Shown in pieces: positions 52,202-61,598 of a stretch of DNA of 64,000 nt. Made by a program: the position numbers and the translations under genes. Numbering within the stretch: the first letter of the stretch is position 1; each line of letters begins with the position of its first letter. This DNA is from JAISST01 sp050434145 (GTDB taxonomy: Bacteria; Fusobacteriota; Fusobacteriia; Fusobacteriales; Fusobacteriaceae), in assembly GCF_050434145.1 (NCBI RefSeq), contig NZ_JBNPVX010000010.1, forward strand, positions 3,223 to 67,222. The letters are read 5' to 3'. The notes below the pieces were generated by a model. That model was given only the letters and a program-made list of their open reading frames with translations, did not search any database and was not told the origin of the DNA.

Positions 52202-52358
52202 TTACTATAGAATTTTTTGATTTTAAAAATTTTGATTGTTAATAAAAAAAATGAAAATACAAAAGAATTAATTCATCAAAATTGTATGTACTCTTGCAAA
52301 ATTTTTATGAGCGCTACCAATAGGTAAGGATAAAAATAGAATAAATTTCATTAAAAAT

Positions 52359-52392
52359 TTGACTCCCATTAAAATGTACGCTATAATGTACA
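52359..52392 (+). promoter_or_regulatory. Promoter and operator of the phd/yoeB pair
   Basis: TTGACT (52359-52364) and TATAAT (52382-52387) are 17 bp apart. TGTAC (52375-52379) and GTACA (52388-52392) form an inverted repeat that brackets the -10 box, the usual place for toxin-antitoxin autorepression. A GGAGG site precedes the antitoxin ATG. Confidence 0.75.
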
Positions 52393-52410
52393 TATAGGGA
52401 GGTGTGTTAA

Positions 52411-52650
52411 ATGACTAATACTAATGCAACTAATTTGAGAAATAATTTATTTTCATATCTGGAATCTGCAATAGAATATAATGATGTTATCAATGTAAAT
52501 ACTAAAAAAGGAAATGCTGTTATAATAAGTGAAGCAGAGTATAACGGATTATTGGAAACTCTATATTTATGCTTTAATCCACAAATGAAAGAACAACTTG
52601 AGAAAGGGTTGAATGCTACTCCAGAAGATTATGAGGAATTTCAATGGTAG
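52411..52650 (+). CDS. Phd/YefM-family antitoxin
   Basis: 79 residues; ATG behind GGAGG. NATNLRNNLFSYLESAIEYN is the N-terminal DNA-binding part, GNAVIISEAEYNGLLETLYL the dimer core, and EQLEKGLNATPEDYEEFQW the toxin-binding tail, as in YefM. It neutralises the toxin and represses the pair. The toxin ATG overlaps its end by 7 bp. Confidence 0.92.
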   Translation: MTNTNATNLRNNLFSYLESAIEYNDVINVNTKKGNAVIISEAEYNGLLETLYLCFNPQMKEQLEKGLNATPEDYEEFQW

Positions 52651-52916
52651 AATACAAAATACTAATCTTAAAACAAGCATTAAAAGATAAAGAAAAAATT
52701 AAAAACCAACCTGCACTGAGAAAAACTACTGAAAAATTGATAGAAATGTTAAAGGAAAACCCATATAAAAATCCCCCGCCATATGAAAGCTTGGTAGGAA
52801 ATTTGAAGGGATTATTTTCAAGAAGAATAAATATACAGCATAGGTTGGTCTACAGAATTTTAGAAGAAGAAAAATCTGTATTAATTGTAAGTATGTGGAC
52901 ACATTATGAATTCTAG
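52644..52916 (+). CDS. yoeB: YoeB/Txe-family toxin (ribosome-dependent mRNA endonuclease)
   Basis: 90 residues. LKGLFSRRINIQHRLVYRI and VSMWTHYEF are diagnostic; Glu48, Arg67, His87 and Tyr88 correspond to the catalytic set, so the toxin looks intact. It cleaves mRNA in the ribosomal A site. Overlapping start with the antitoxin gene shows coupling. A bidirectional terminator follows. Confidence 0.94.
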   Translation: MVEYKILILKQALKDKEKIKNQPALRKTTEKLIEMLKENPYKNPPPYESLVGNLKGLFSRRINIQHRLVYRILEEEKSVLIVSMWTHYEF

Positions 52917-52964
52917 AAAAGTTTTAATATGATAATTTTAAATCTTCATTAATATAAAAATAAA

Positions 52965-52989
52965 TCAGCAGACACATATAGTCTGCTGA
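52965..52989. terminator. Bidirectional terminator
   Basis: TCAGCAGAC (52965-52973) pairs perfectly with GTCTGCTGA (52981-52989), with AT-rich tails on both sides, between yoeB and the convergent ABC gene. Confidence 0.8.
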
Positions 52990-52996
52990 CTCAATT

Positions 52997-53842
52997 TTAT
53001 TTTATACTCCAATTACAAGCTTTTTCTTGTTCTTCTATCATATTAGCATACCAACCACCTAATTTTAATAACTTTTTATGATTACCTTGTTCTTTGATAA
53101 TACCTTTGTCCAAAACAATGATATTATCAGCATTTATTATAGTGTTTAATCTATGCGCAATTACGATTACTGTTTTATTTTTCATTAAAATATCCAGAGC
53201 TTTATTTATTTCTGATTCATTATCAGCATCCAAGCTTGATGTACTTTCATCCAAAAGAACAATAGGAGCATCTTTTATAAGAGCACGAGCAATGGAAATT
53301 CTTTGTTTTTCACCACCTGATAGAGTACTACCACCTTCACCTACTATTGTATCATAACCATTTTCTAATTCACAAATAAAATCATGACATTGAGCAGATT
53401 TTGCAGCAGCTTCTACCTCTTCAAAAGTTGCATAAGGCTTACCAATTTTGATGTTATTATAGATAGTATCATTTAATAAATATACATCTTGAAAAACAAT
53501 TGCAATATTTTTTTTGAAATATCCTAAATTCAGACTTCTTATATGATTTCCTGTTGATAAATGTAAAAATGATGTTATATCAGCCCCTCTATATTGGACC
53601 TGAGTGTAATTTATAGAAGAGGTAACAGCTCTAATAATAAAAATAATTAAAAGTAATATAGAATATTTAAAAAGATAATTGGAAGAAAAAGTATTATTAG
53701 TTAGTTTTATAAGTGTCTGTACCATAATTCCAAACATTGTCATATGCAATAGAGAATCAAAGCATGATAAAATTATTGGTAAAATGAGTGCTTTATATCT
53801 AATATCTATTATTTTATGAATTTTTTTTATTAAACTAAACAT
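52997..53842 (-). pseudogene. ABC exporter half with large in-frame internal deletion
   Basis: 281 codons from ATG 53842 (TAATG overlap with the upstream gene), against about 580 expected. Residues 1-110 are the start of an exporter membrane domain. At about residue 110 (LNLGYFKKN) the sequence jumps into the ATPase domain just before the Q-loop (IAIVFQDVYLLND). The rest of the membrane domain and the Walker A loop are missing; signature LSGGEKQR, Walker B IVLLDESTSSLD and the H-loop remain. Without Walker A it cannot bind ATP normally. The frame is preserved, so a protein may still be made. Confidence 0.85.
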
Positions 53843-55587
53843 TATATCACTTCCTCTCTGGAAGATGTATATACATCCCACATATGTTTATACATACCAT
53901 TTTTAGATAACAGATTGTAGTGAGAACCAACTTCAGTAATCTTTCCTTTATGGAAAACACATATTTTATCTGCATTAATAATAGTGTGTAACCTGTGAGC
54001 TATCATAATAGTAGTTTTTCCTTTTAAGAGGTTGCCAAGAGCCAATTGTATTTTATGTTCATTCTCAATATCTGTATAACTGGTAGCTTCATCAAATATG
54101 ATAATAGGTGCATCCTTAAGTATTGCTCGTGCAATACAAATCCTTTGTTGTTCACCACCAGATAATTTTATTCCATTTTCTCCCAGTTTAGTGTTATAAC
54201 CATCAGGTAATGATAATATAAAATCATGAATTTGTGCAGAGCGAGCAGCATTTTCCACAGATTCTTTGGTAGCATAAGTATTCCCTATAGCGATGTTTTC
54301 ATATATAGAATCATTTAATATAAAAGTTTCTTGGAATACAAATGATATTATATCCATTAAATTAGAAGATTGTATTTCATTGATATTTATTTCATTTATT
54401 GTGATAGAACCATTGGCAACTTTCCAAAATTTTGGGATTAATTGTGCAGCAGTAGTTTTACCAGCACCCGACATTCCTACAAAAGCAGTGAGAGTGCCAG
54501 AAGGGATATTTATGTTGATATCATTTAAAACTTCTCGGTTGTCATAACTGAAAGAAACATTGTTAAAAGTGATACATTCAATATTATTTTTATCAATTAT
54601 TATATCACCACAACTTTCCTCTTCTAAATCCATGATTAATTTTATATGATCAATTCCACTAGAGATTTGCATAAAAGAATATCCAAAATTTATAAGATTA
54701 AGTAGACTAGATAAAAAGACCATTGACATAATCATAAAAAAAAGATAAGTCTGGACATTTAGTTTATTCTTAAAAAATAAGAATCCACCAACAGGAATTA
54801 TAAATAAAATTCCGCTTTCTACCAACGTGATAAAAATTCCATATGTGTATCCACGATCTTTTGTACACTGCTTCCAAAAAATATTATATTCATGTACAGT
54901 CTGAGAATAATTGTCATAGCTATCAGCAGTCATGTTATATGCTTTCATAACAGGCATACCATTAATAAATTGTAAAATAGTTGAATTCAATTTTTTTAAT
55001 AATTTATGATAAATCTCCATTTGTTTTCCAGAGATTTTCATGGCTATAATCTGTATAAGAATACCTATTATTAAAGGAATCAACAGAGTAATTGACAGTG
55101 GAATATTTAGAGTTAATAAATAAGAAAAAATTATAATAGGCCCCAAGACAGCAGCAACTACATCTGGAATTTGATGTGCTAAAAATTTTTCTATCCTTTC
55201 AACATCCTCAATGATAACTTTTTTAATTTCGCCCAAAGTATTGCTAGAAAAAAAACCAAGGTTAAGTTTTGCAATATGCTGACTTAATTCACTTCGAACA
55301 TTATAAAGAGTATTAAAAGCTCCAATATGAGAGAAAACACCAGAAATAATCATAAATAAAAATTTGCATCCAATAGATATCATAGCAACGATTCCATATT
55401 TTAGTGCAATATTAGTATTAATGTTTTTGTTAAATAAAAAAGTTAATACATTGTAAACCATAAAAAATGGAATAAAAGAGCATAAAGCTCCAAGAATACT
55501 GAAGATTGCAGAAATAAAAAGTAAAATTTTGTTTTTCCCAGCAAGAGTTAAAAGATAACTAATGTTAGATTGAGATTTTTTAGACAT
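53842..55587 (-). CDS. ABC exporter, fused membrane and ATPase domains
   Basis: 581 residues; ATG at 55587 behind GGAG. Six transmembrane helices in residues 1-310, then an ATPase with Walker A GMSGAGKTT, Q-loop FVFQETFILND, signature LSGGEQQRICIARAI, Walker B IIIFDEATSYTD and H-loop IAHRLHT. It belongs to the heterodimeric-type exporters often found as pairs behind a TetR gene. The partner gene downstream is damaged, so it must work alone, with another partner, or not at all. Substrate unknown. Confidence 0.92.
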   Translation of the reverse strand: MSKKSQSNISYLLTLAGKNKILLFISAIFSILGALCSFIPFFMVYNVLTFLFNKNINTNIALKYGIVAMISIGCKFLFMIISGVFSHIGAFNTLYNVRSELSQHIAKLNLGFFSSNTLGEIKKVIIEDVERIEKFLAHQIPDVVAAVLGPIIIFSYLLTLNIPLSITLLIPLIIGILIQIIAMKISGKQMEIYHKLLKKLNSTILQFINGMPVMKAYNMTADSYDNYSQTVHEYNIFWKQCTKDRGYTYGIFITLVESGILFIIPVGGFLFFKNKLNVQTYLFFMIMSMVFLSSLLNLINFGYSFMQISSGIDHIKLIMDLEEESCGDIIIDKNNIECITFNNVSFSYDNREVLNDININIPSGTLTAFVGMSGAGKTTAAQLIPKFWKVANGSITINEININEIQSSNLMDIISFVFQETFILNDSIYENIAIGNTYATKESVENAARSAQIHDFILSLPDGYNTKLGENGIKLSGGEQQRICIARAILKDAPIIIFDEATSYTDIENEHKIQLALGNLLKGKTTIMIAHRLHTIINADKICVFHKGKITEVGSHYNLLSKNGMYKHMWDVYTSSREEVI

Positions 55588-55619
55588 ATATAAATGTCTC
55601 CTTTCTTATATTTAAGATA

Positions 55620-56243
55620 TTATTCCATAAGAAGGGCATACCATCCAGCTTTAAAGAAAAGTATAATTTCTTTTGAAAGCTTTAAAGCAGTATTCTTTGG
55701 AATATTGTGCAATATCATTTCCAAAATACAAGAAAATTGTGCGTTAATAAAAATGTGTAATTCTTTATCAGTAACACATCTTTTAGTATAACCATATTTT
55801 TTAGCTAAATTAAAATATTTTTTTGTAGTTTTAACTTCCAGATCAATGATAGAATGACCAAAGTCTTCATATGAACTATGCTTGGCACCAGTAATGAGTA
55901 ATTTGAAGATATCAAAATGCTCATACATAAATTTTATGATTTCTTCAATAGTTTTAGTTTCAGATTTCCATTGATAATCAAGTCCATTTTTTTTCAAATG
56001 CTTGAAAAATTTATCAGAAGCAGCATTATATCTTTTAATAAGTTCCTCATATATAGGGCTAACAAGAGCACAAAAAATAGCATCTTTATTTTTAAAGTGT
56101 TTATATAGAGCTCCTGTAGTAACACTAGCATTTGTTGCAATAGTTCTGAGAGAAGCTTTGTCAAATCCATGTTTACAGAATTCGTTCTTAGCACTATTCA
56201 AAATATTTTTTTTAGTCTCAGTTGAATTGTATTTCATATTCAC
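55620..56243 (-). CDS. TetR-family regulator
   Basis: 207 residues; ATG at 56243 behind AGAGGTG. The N-terminal HTH reads ILNSAKNEFCKHGFDKASLRTIATNASVTTGALYKHF in family order. The C-terminal ligand domain is unique. First gene of the ABC exporter operon (33 bp spacing), so it probably represses the operon in the absence of the exported drug or metabolite. A perfect palindrome sits just upstream of its start. Confidence 0.9.
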   Translation of the reverse strand: MNMKYNSTETKKNILNSAKNEFCKHGFDKASLRTIATNASVTTGALYKHFKNKDAIFCALVSPIYEELIKRYNAASDKFFKHLKKNGLDYQWKSETKTIEEIIKFMYEHFDIFKLLITGAKHSSYEDFGHSIIDLEVKTTKKYFNLAKKYGYTKRCVTDKELHIFINAQFSCILEMILHNIPKNTALKLSKEIILFFKAGWYALLME

Positions 56244-56255
56244 CTCTTTTCATAA

Positions 56256-56274
56256 AAGATAACATTGTTATCTT
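56256..56274 (-). promoter_or_regulatory. Palindromic operator for the TetR regulator
   Basis: AAGATAAC (56256-56263) and GTTATCTT (56267-56274) are perfect inverted arms around ATT, 13 bp before the tetR ATG and covering the leader or promoter. Typical TetR-type autoregulatory site. Confidence 0.7.
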
Positions 56275-56302
56275 ACTCTTATTTTGAAATTTTGTCAATA
56301 AA

Positions 56303-56330
56303 AAAGATTCTATGTATACATAGAATCTTT
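56303..56330 (-). terminator. Terminator of the racemase gene
   Basis: A 28-bp perfect palindrome (arms AAAGATTCTATGTA and TACATAGAATCTTT) is followed on the minus strand by TTTTTT, 63 bp past the racemase stop. Confidence 0.8.
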
Positions 56331-56392
56331 AAAGAATTAATAATTGATATCAGAAAAATTAATAATTACTGAAAATAAAAGTATTATCCAAT

Positions 56393-57088
56393 CTAATCTT
56401 CCAAAGACATTAAAGCGGCAGCCTTACTATGAATTAATGCAGTATCATAAAATGGAATTTTACAATCACCATCTTTTAGTGATAATCCTAATTCTGTGCA
56501 CCCTAATATAACTCCTTCAATATTATAATCCTTTATCATTTCTTCAATAATATTTAGTAATTTTTTTGTAGATAAGTCTGATGTAACCCCAAGACAAAGT
56601 TCTTCAAATATTATTCTATTTATCTCATGAATATCATTAGTATCAGGGATAAATACTTCAATTCCCTTTTCAATAATTTTATTTTTATAAAAATTTTCTT
56701 CCATAGTATATTTTGTTCCTAGGAGAGCAACTTTTTTAATATTATTTTTTAACAATTGTGTAGCAGTGGCTTCTGCAATGTGTATCAAAGGTATATCAAT
56801 ATATTTCATGATATCTGATGCTATTTTGTGCATTGTATTAGTACAAATCACCAGAAAATCAGCACCAGCATTTTCTAAATTTTTTGCAGCAGTTCCTAAT
56901 ATTTCAGTACTTTTATCCCATTCACCTTTACTTTGACATTCTTCTATTTCTTGAAAATCAACACTGTATAATAGAATTTTACCAGAATGGAGTCCGCCTA
57001 ATTTTTCTTTTATTGTTTGATTAATTATTTCATAATATGATACAGTACTTTCCCAACTCATGCCACCTAATAATCCAATTGTTTTCAT
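56393..57088 (-). CDS. Aspartate/glutamate racemase family protein
   Basis: 231 residues from ATG 57088, placed 9 bp after GGAGG; the ATG at 57097 abuts that site. IGLLGGMSWESTVSYYE is the family start. VICTNTMH (Cys82) and LGCTELGL (Cys197) hold the two cysteines of the PLP-independent racemase mechanism, so it looks active. It could racemise aspartate, glutamate or another amino acid. Confidence 0.87.
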   Translation of the reverse strand: MKTIGLLGGMSWESTVSYYEIINQTIKEKLGGLHSGKILLYSVDFQEIEECQSKGEWDKSTEILGTAAKNLENAGADFLVICTNTMHKIASDIMKYIDIPLIHIAEATATQLLKNNIKKVALLGTKYTMEENFYKNKIIEKGIEVFIPDTNDIHEINRIIFEELCLGVTSDLSTKKLLNIIEEMIKDYNIEGVILGCTELGLSLKDGDCKIPFYDTALIHSKAAALMSLED

Positions 57089-57188
57089 ATACAACATCCT
57101 CCATATTAAATATATAATAAAATTTGGGGCAATATTAATTAGTTTAATTCTAGCATAATAAAAATAATTTTTAAATATATTTATATAA

Positions 57189-57222
57189 AAAACTACAGGA
57201 CAATTAATATGCCTGCAGTTTT
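57189..57222 (-). terminator. Terminator of the second TRAP operon
   Basis: AAAACTACAGG (57189-57199) pairs with CCTGCAGTTTT (57212-57222) with one mismatch; an A-rich upstream tract becomes a T-run on the minus strand. It lies 6 bp past the YcxB-like stop. Confidence 0.75.
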
Positions 57223-57227
57223 TTAAA

Positions 57228-57701
57228 TTATTTATTGTTGATTTTGCTCAGAATAAAATCATACAATTGTTCTTTGTCACTTCTCAAAACATTATTTGAA
57301 AGTACATATCCATGTTTACCATCAGTAAAAACAATAAGCATAGTGGGTTTTTTAGAAATTTTTCTAATTTTTGACCATGGAATATTTGATCTTTGTTTAC
57401 CAAACTTAGCTTGTATTCCCACATTGTCAAATATTATATTAGTGTTATCAGTAATATTATTTTCTTGTTTTTGGCATTTTTTATAAATCAAAAATGGTTG
57501 TATAATAGGGAACCAACATACCAATAGAATTAAAATTATTGTAAAAATATTATTTACATAATTTCTCCTTGATACAAGTAATGCACCCATTCCAAAAGTA
57601 AAAACAATATTGCACATTCCTACTATAGAGCCATATATCTGATACATAGATAACTGCCAAAGTTCTGAAGCAGTATTCTTATAAGTATATTCATATTTCA
57701 T
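57228..57701 (-). CDS. YcxB-like membrane protein
   Basis: 157 residues from ATG 57701 behind GAGGG; the longer frame into the TRAP gene is rejected. Two helices (about 24-42 and 52-72) precede a YcxB-like domain: NIIFDNVGIQAKFGKQRSNI, PWSKIRKISKKPTMLIVFTD, HGYVLSNNVL. It has the same general design as the PH-like membrane proteins of the 34-49 kb array but is closer to the named family. It follows dctQM by 14 bp. Confidence 0.75.
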   Translation of the reverse strand: MKYEYTYKNTASELWQLSMYQIYGSIVGMCNIVFTFGMGALLVSRRNYVNNIFTIILILLVCWFPIIQPFLIYKKCQKQENNITDNTNIIFDNVGIQAKFGKQRSNIPWSKIRKISKKPTMLIVFTDGKHGYVLSNNVLRSDKEQLYDFILSKINNK

Positions 57702-57715
57702 ATTATATCCCTCAA

Positions 57716-59617
57716 TTATCCAAAGAAAGTAGGTAACCACATACTTATAGCTGGAAAAAATGTAACTAGTAAAAGCGTAACAAACATACACACGTAGAAA
57801 GGTAGTGTAGCTTTTACCACTTTTTCCATAGGAACCTTACTTACTGCAGAACCTATAAACAACACAGCTCCTACTGGTGGGGTCAGAAGACCGATACCAC
57901 AATTCAATACCACAATAATACCAAATTGTATAGGATCAATACCAATCTTAACTGCAATAGGAAGTAAAATAGGAGTTGTAATCAGTATAATAGGAGCCAT
58001 GTCCATAATACAACCAAGTATCAAAAGAATAAGATTTAACAAAAGAGCAATAACAATTGGGCTACTACTGATACTAGTGATTGTTTTTGCAGCAAGTGTA
58101 GGAACTTTCAAAAGAGTTAAACAATATCCAAATACACTTGAGGTTGCAATAAGAATAAGAACGATTGATAGAGTACCTACACATTCCCCCAATGCATCCC
58201 ATACCCCTTTCCATGTTAATTCTCTATAAATATATACACTTACTATAAGACTGTAGATTACTGCAATAGCAGCAGACTCAGTAGCAGTAAATACTCCACC
58301 TACTACACCTACTACTACTATTAGTACAGCAGCCAAAGCCCAGAAAGAAACTTTTAACTCTTTGACAAGTCTATTAACAGAAAATTTTTCACCCTTTGGA
58401 TAATTACGTTTTACAGAGATAAAATATGACCCTATCATAAGAGTAACAGCAAGTAATACCCCCGGCAAATATCCAGCAAGGAATAGACTTCCTACAGAAA
58501 TTCCACCTGCTGTAGTCGCGTAGATAACCATATTGTGGCTAGGAGGAATCAAAAGTCCCTCACAAGAAGAGGTAATAGTAACAGCTGTTGAGAAATCTGC
58601 ATCATATCCTTGATCTACCATCATAGGAATCATAATAGCACCAATAGAGGCAGTGTCAGCTGATGCAGATCCAGATATTCCACCAAAGAAAAGAGAAGCT
58701 ACTATATTAACCATAGCCATACCACCACGCATCCATCCTACCATTGCATTAGCAAGAGAAATCAATTTATCTGATATCCCCCCAGAACCCATAAGGCATC
58801 CCATTGTAATAAAGAAAGGGACAGCCATGAGGCTGAATGAACTGATTCCTTTTACCATATTTCTGCATACCTCAATTAGAGGTTGTCCTCTTGAAATAAG
58901 ACATAAAATTGAGGCGAGAGCCACTGCATATGCAATTGGAAAACGTAAGAATATCATCAAGAAAAAACTTCCAAGCAAAATCAGTATTGAAAGATTATCT
59001 TTTTGAATAAAGTTAGTTAGAGAATTAACCATAGCATTTACAGATAATGGACTAACAAATACTATTACTAAAAATATAATTAGTAGAGTTACAAGTATCA
59101 CTTTTCCCTTAGAAGATAATTCTAGAATACTTTCATACAATGATTCAATCAAGAAAAATACCATAGCAATACCTGCTAAAGGAACAGGAAAATACATCCA
59201 AAATCGAGATAGTGTAGGCATACTAACATATTTTCCAAATTTACCTAATTGATTTGCATATGCCCACCCTACTTTTATCATGATTAAAGCTAGGGCTAAT
59301 ACAGCTAAATCAGCAAATATATCAGTAATTAATAGAATTTTTTTAGGTAAATATCCATCAAATGCTGTCATACGAATATGGGATTTTCTTCTAATGGCCA
59401 GAGCAGCGGATAACACTGCCATATAAGACATACAAGTTAGGACTAATTCTTCACTCCAAGCTGGGTCTGGAACAAAAGAAACATATCTTCCAAGAACCGC
59501 CATGCTAGTAATTAAAATGTCTATTATAAGTAAGAGTTTACAAATAACAAAAACAAAATTATAAATTATATTATATGTAGATTTCAAAAAATTGGTTTTG
59601 TTGGCAACTAATGCCAT
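57716..59617 (-). CDS. Fused TRAP transporter permease (DctQ-DctM)
   Basis: 633 residues from ATG 59617 behind GAGGGAGG. Residues 1-175 are the small DctQ-like subunit (PDPAWSEELVLTCMSYMAVL, HIRMTAFDGYLP). After a linker, the DctM-type part has FPIAYAVALASILCL, AVPFFITMGCLMGSGGISD, FGGISGSASADTASIGAIMIP and SCEGLLIPPSHNMVIYATTAGG. It imports an organic acid delivered by the upstream binding protein. Fused QM permeases are common; the ligand is unknown. Confidence 0.93.
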   Translation of the reverse strand: MALVANKTNFLKSTYNIIYNFVFVICKLLLIIDILITSMAVLGRYVSFVPDPAWSEELVLTCMSYMAVLSAALAIRRKSHIRMTAFDGYLPKKILLITDIFADLAVLALALIMIKVGWAYANQLGKFGKYVSMPTLSRFWMYFPVPLAGIAMVFFLIESLYESILELSSKGKVILVTLLIIFLVIVFVSPLSVNAMVNSLTNFIQKDNLSILILLGSFFLMIFLRFPIAYAVALASILCLISRGQPLIEVCRNMVKGISSFSLMAVPFFITMGCLMGSGGISDKLISLANAMVGWMRGGMAMVNIVASLFFGGISGSASADTASIGAIMIPMMVDQGYDADFSTAVTITSSCEGLLIPPSHNMVIYATTAGGISVGSLFLAGYLPGVLLAVTLMIGSYFISVKRNYPKGEKFSVNRLVKELKVSFWALAAVLIVVVGVVGGVFTATESAAIAVIYSLIVSVYIYRELTWKGVWDALGECVGTLSIVLILIATSSVFGYCLTLLKVPTLAAKTITSISSSPIVIALLLNLILLILGCIMDMAPIILITTPILLPIAVKIGIDPIQFGIIVVLNCGIGLLTPPVGAVLFIGSAVSKVPMEKVVKATLPFYVCMFVTLLLVTFFPAISMWLPTFFG

Positions 59618-59640
59618 ATATCCTCCCTCTATAAAAGAAT

Positions 59641-59669
59641 GACACAGGAGTGAAATAATCTTCTGTGCC
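59641..59669 (-). other. Hairpin between dctP and dctQM
   Basis: GACACAG (59641-59647) pairs with CTGTGCC (59663-59669) with one mismatch, in the 95-bp gap between the binding-protein and permease genes. Such intercistronic hairpins let more binding protein than permease be made. Confidence 0.5.
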
Positions 59670-59712
59670 ACTTTTTTATATAATAAATTTAATTTGTCAG
59701 TAAGTATGTTGA

Positions 59713-60711
59713 TTATTTAGCCATGTCAAGAATCTTTTGGTACAATTCTTTGTTTTCAGCTGTAGAAGATGTAATGATATCTTTACAAGCTTCTTGCCAA
59801 GGTTTAATATCTGTAACTTCTACTACATTAACACCAGCGGCTTTTAATTCTTCTAGTACTTTATTTTCAGCATCTTCAGAAATTTTTCTGTTAAATTCAG
59901 AAGTATATTTAGCAGCTTCCATTAATATTTTTTGTTGGTCTTCAGTCAATTTATTCCAAGCAGCATCAGTAATAACTACTTGAATAGCTCCCAATGTATG
60001 ACCATCTAGAATTAAATTAGGACAAACTTCTTGAAATGCATTAGATTTATAGTTTGCTATTGGTTGTTCTGCACCATCTACTACTCCAGTTTGAAGAGCA
60101 GAGTATAATTCACCAAAAGAAACAACAGTTGGACTTGCACCAAGACCTTTTACCATTCCAGTCATAACTGGATCATTAGAAACTCTTAATTTCATACCTT
60201 TCAAATCTTCTACTTTCACTACAGGTTTTTTAGTAAAGAAATGTCTAAATCCTTCTTCACCATAGAATAAACCTCTGATTCCAGTACCATTTTGAAGTGG
60301 TTCTAATAAGAATTCAGGTGCTAACTCAGATGTAGCAAAATTCCAGAAATGGTTTCTATTTATGAATGTATAAGGCACAGAAAGAAGTGTAGATTTCTTT
60401 CCACCATAAGGAGTAAGGGCAAAAGCAGATATACGAGATATATCTATAGTTCCACCACCGCCAAGCATAGTATCCAAAACATCATTTTCAGATCCTAATA
60501 CACCACTTGCTTGTATGTCTATGATGATTGTTCCTTTAGAAAGTTCTTCAACTTTTTGTTTGAAAGCAGTACCAGTCTGACCTACTATTGTATCTAGTGG
60601 GTTAACTTCGGCATATACCAATTTAATAGGTGCCGCCTCAGTTGCCATTGCTGCTGATCCAAGAGATAGCATCACAGCTAATCCTAAAAATAAATTTGTG
60701 ATTTTTTTCAT
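59713..60711 (-). CDS. dctP: TRAP transporter substrate-binding protein (DctP family)
   Basis: 332 residues; ATG at 60711 behind AGGAGG. A signal peptide ends near AAMATEA. IKLVYAEVNPLDTIVGQTG, VLGSENDVLDTMLGG, MKLRVSNDPVMTGMVKGLGA with the ligand-binding Arg, and LYSALQTGVVDGAEQPI are DctP hallmarks. First gene of the operon; it differs clearly from the DctP at 25767, so a different ligand is likely. Confidence 0.93.
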   Translation of the reverse strand: MKKITNLFLGLAVMLSLGSAAMATEAAPIKLVYAEVNPLDTIVGQTGTAFKQKVEELSKGTIIIDIQASGVLGSENDVLDTMLGGGGTIDISRISAFALTPYGGKKSTLLSVPYTFINRNHFWNFATSELAPEFLLEPLQNGTGIRGLFYGEEGFRHFFTKKPVVKVEDLKGMKLRVSNDPVMTGMVKGLGASPTVVSFGELYSALQTGVVDGAEQPIANYKSNAFQEVCPNLILDGHTLGAIQVVITDAAWNKLTEDQQKILMEAAKYTSEFNRKISEDAENKVLEELKAAGVNVVEVTDIKPWQEACKDIITSSTAENKELYQKILDMAK

Positions 60712-61094
60712 TCTTTGACTCCTCCTAAAAATAATTTAATATGATAATATTATTAAAATTACGCACTAATATATATACCTTATATTTTAATTTTATGCAA
60801 CAGTAATTTATGTTGTCAAAATATAAAAAAAGAAAGAAATACTCTAAATTAAAATTGTACATAATTTAAATTTAATTATTTTTTCTATAAATTTTAAATT
60901 TTAACCTATTATTAATAGAATTAATAATAATATTTAAGTCGAAATTCAGAATTTTTTTTTTTTTTTTGCCATTAAAAATAAAGCTTTTTAAAATAAAAAA
61001 TACTTTTCTATTTTTATATATGTATAAATAAAATAAATAGTATTATTTTAATACTATTTACCTAGATTTATTACAAAAATAATTATTAATTAAA
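60712..61094. other. Intergenic region, 383 bp, with promoter and a T16 tract
   Basis: There is no gene. On the minus strand a promoter candidate faces dctP: TTGACA (60819-60814), 18 bp, TAAAAT (60795-60790). A run of 16 T (60952-60967) lies farther upstream. The remainder is extremely AT-rich. Confidence 0.5.
60790..60819 (-). promoter_or_regulatory. Candidate promoter of the second TRAP operon
   Basis: Minus-strand TTGACA and TAAAAT are 18 bp apart, about 80 bp before the dctP start. Confidence 0.5.
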
Positions 61095-61529
61095 TTACTT
61101 TTTAATATTATTGTCTGCTTTTTCTTCTAAAGCCCTTAATCCTTTATCAATAGTATATATATATAGAAAGTTAGATATACAACCAATAATAATACTTCCA
61201 ATAAATATAGTTAGCATAATTAAAGAATTTTCTTTTCCAGAAATAATTAGAAAATTCAAGAAATTTTCTATAAATATTGCCACCATTAATACTATTATAC
61301 AATAGAATAAATAGTTACCAGGATTAAAACCTTTTTCTGTAAGAGCTTGAAATAAGATAACAACAGCAAAAATTCCAGCAAGTTGATAGATATTAAAGCC
61401 CTCATAGCTAGCTCCTGTTTTAGTTATGATTTTATAAAAACCAATAATAAATGTTATTACAGTTGCAACGAAAACGAAAGGAACAAAAGTTCGTTTTGAA
61501 TTTGTATTTTTTTTTATATATCTATCCAT
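61095..61529 (-). CDS. Four-TM membrane protein of unknown function
   Basis: 144 residues; ATG at 61529 behind TAGGAG. Four helices (about 17-35, 46-63, 70-92, 98-122) with a short charged C-terminus. No family recognised. It lies 70 bp downstream of metK on the same strand and may share its SAM-controlled transcript. Confidence 0.65.
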   Translation of the reverse strand: MDRYIKKNTNSKRTFVPFVFVATVITFIIGFYKIITKTGASYEGFNIYQLAGIFAVVILFQALTEKGFNPGNYLFYCIIVLMVAIFIENFLNFLIISGKENSLIMLTIFIGSIIIGCISNFLYIYTIDKGLRALEEKADNNIKK

Positions 61530-61598
61530 TATTTCTCCTATCTAAAAATTTTATTCTAAAAGATTCTATATTAATTTTAACTCTTATTGAAGGAAAAT

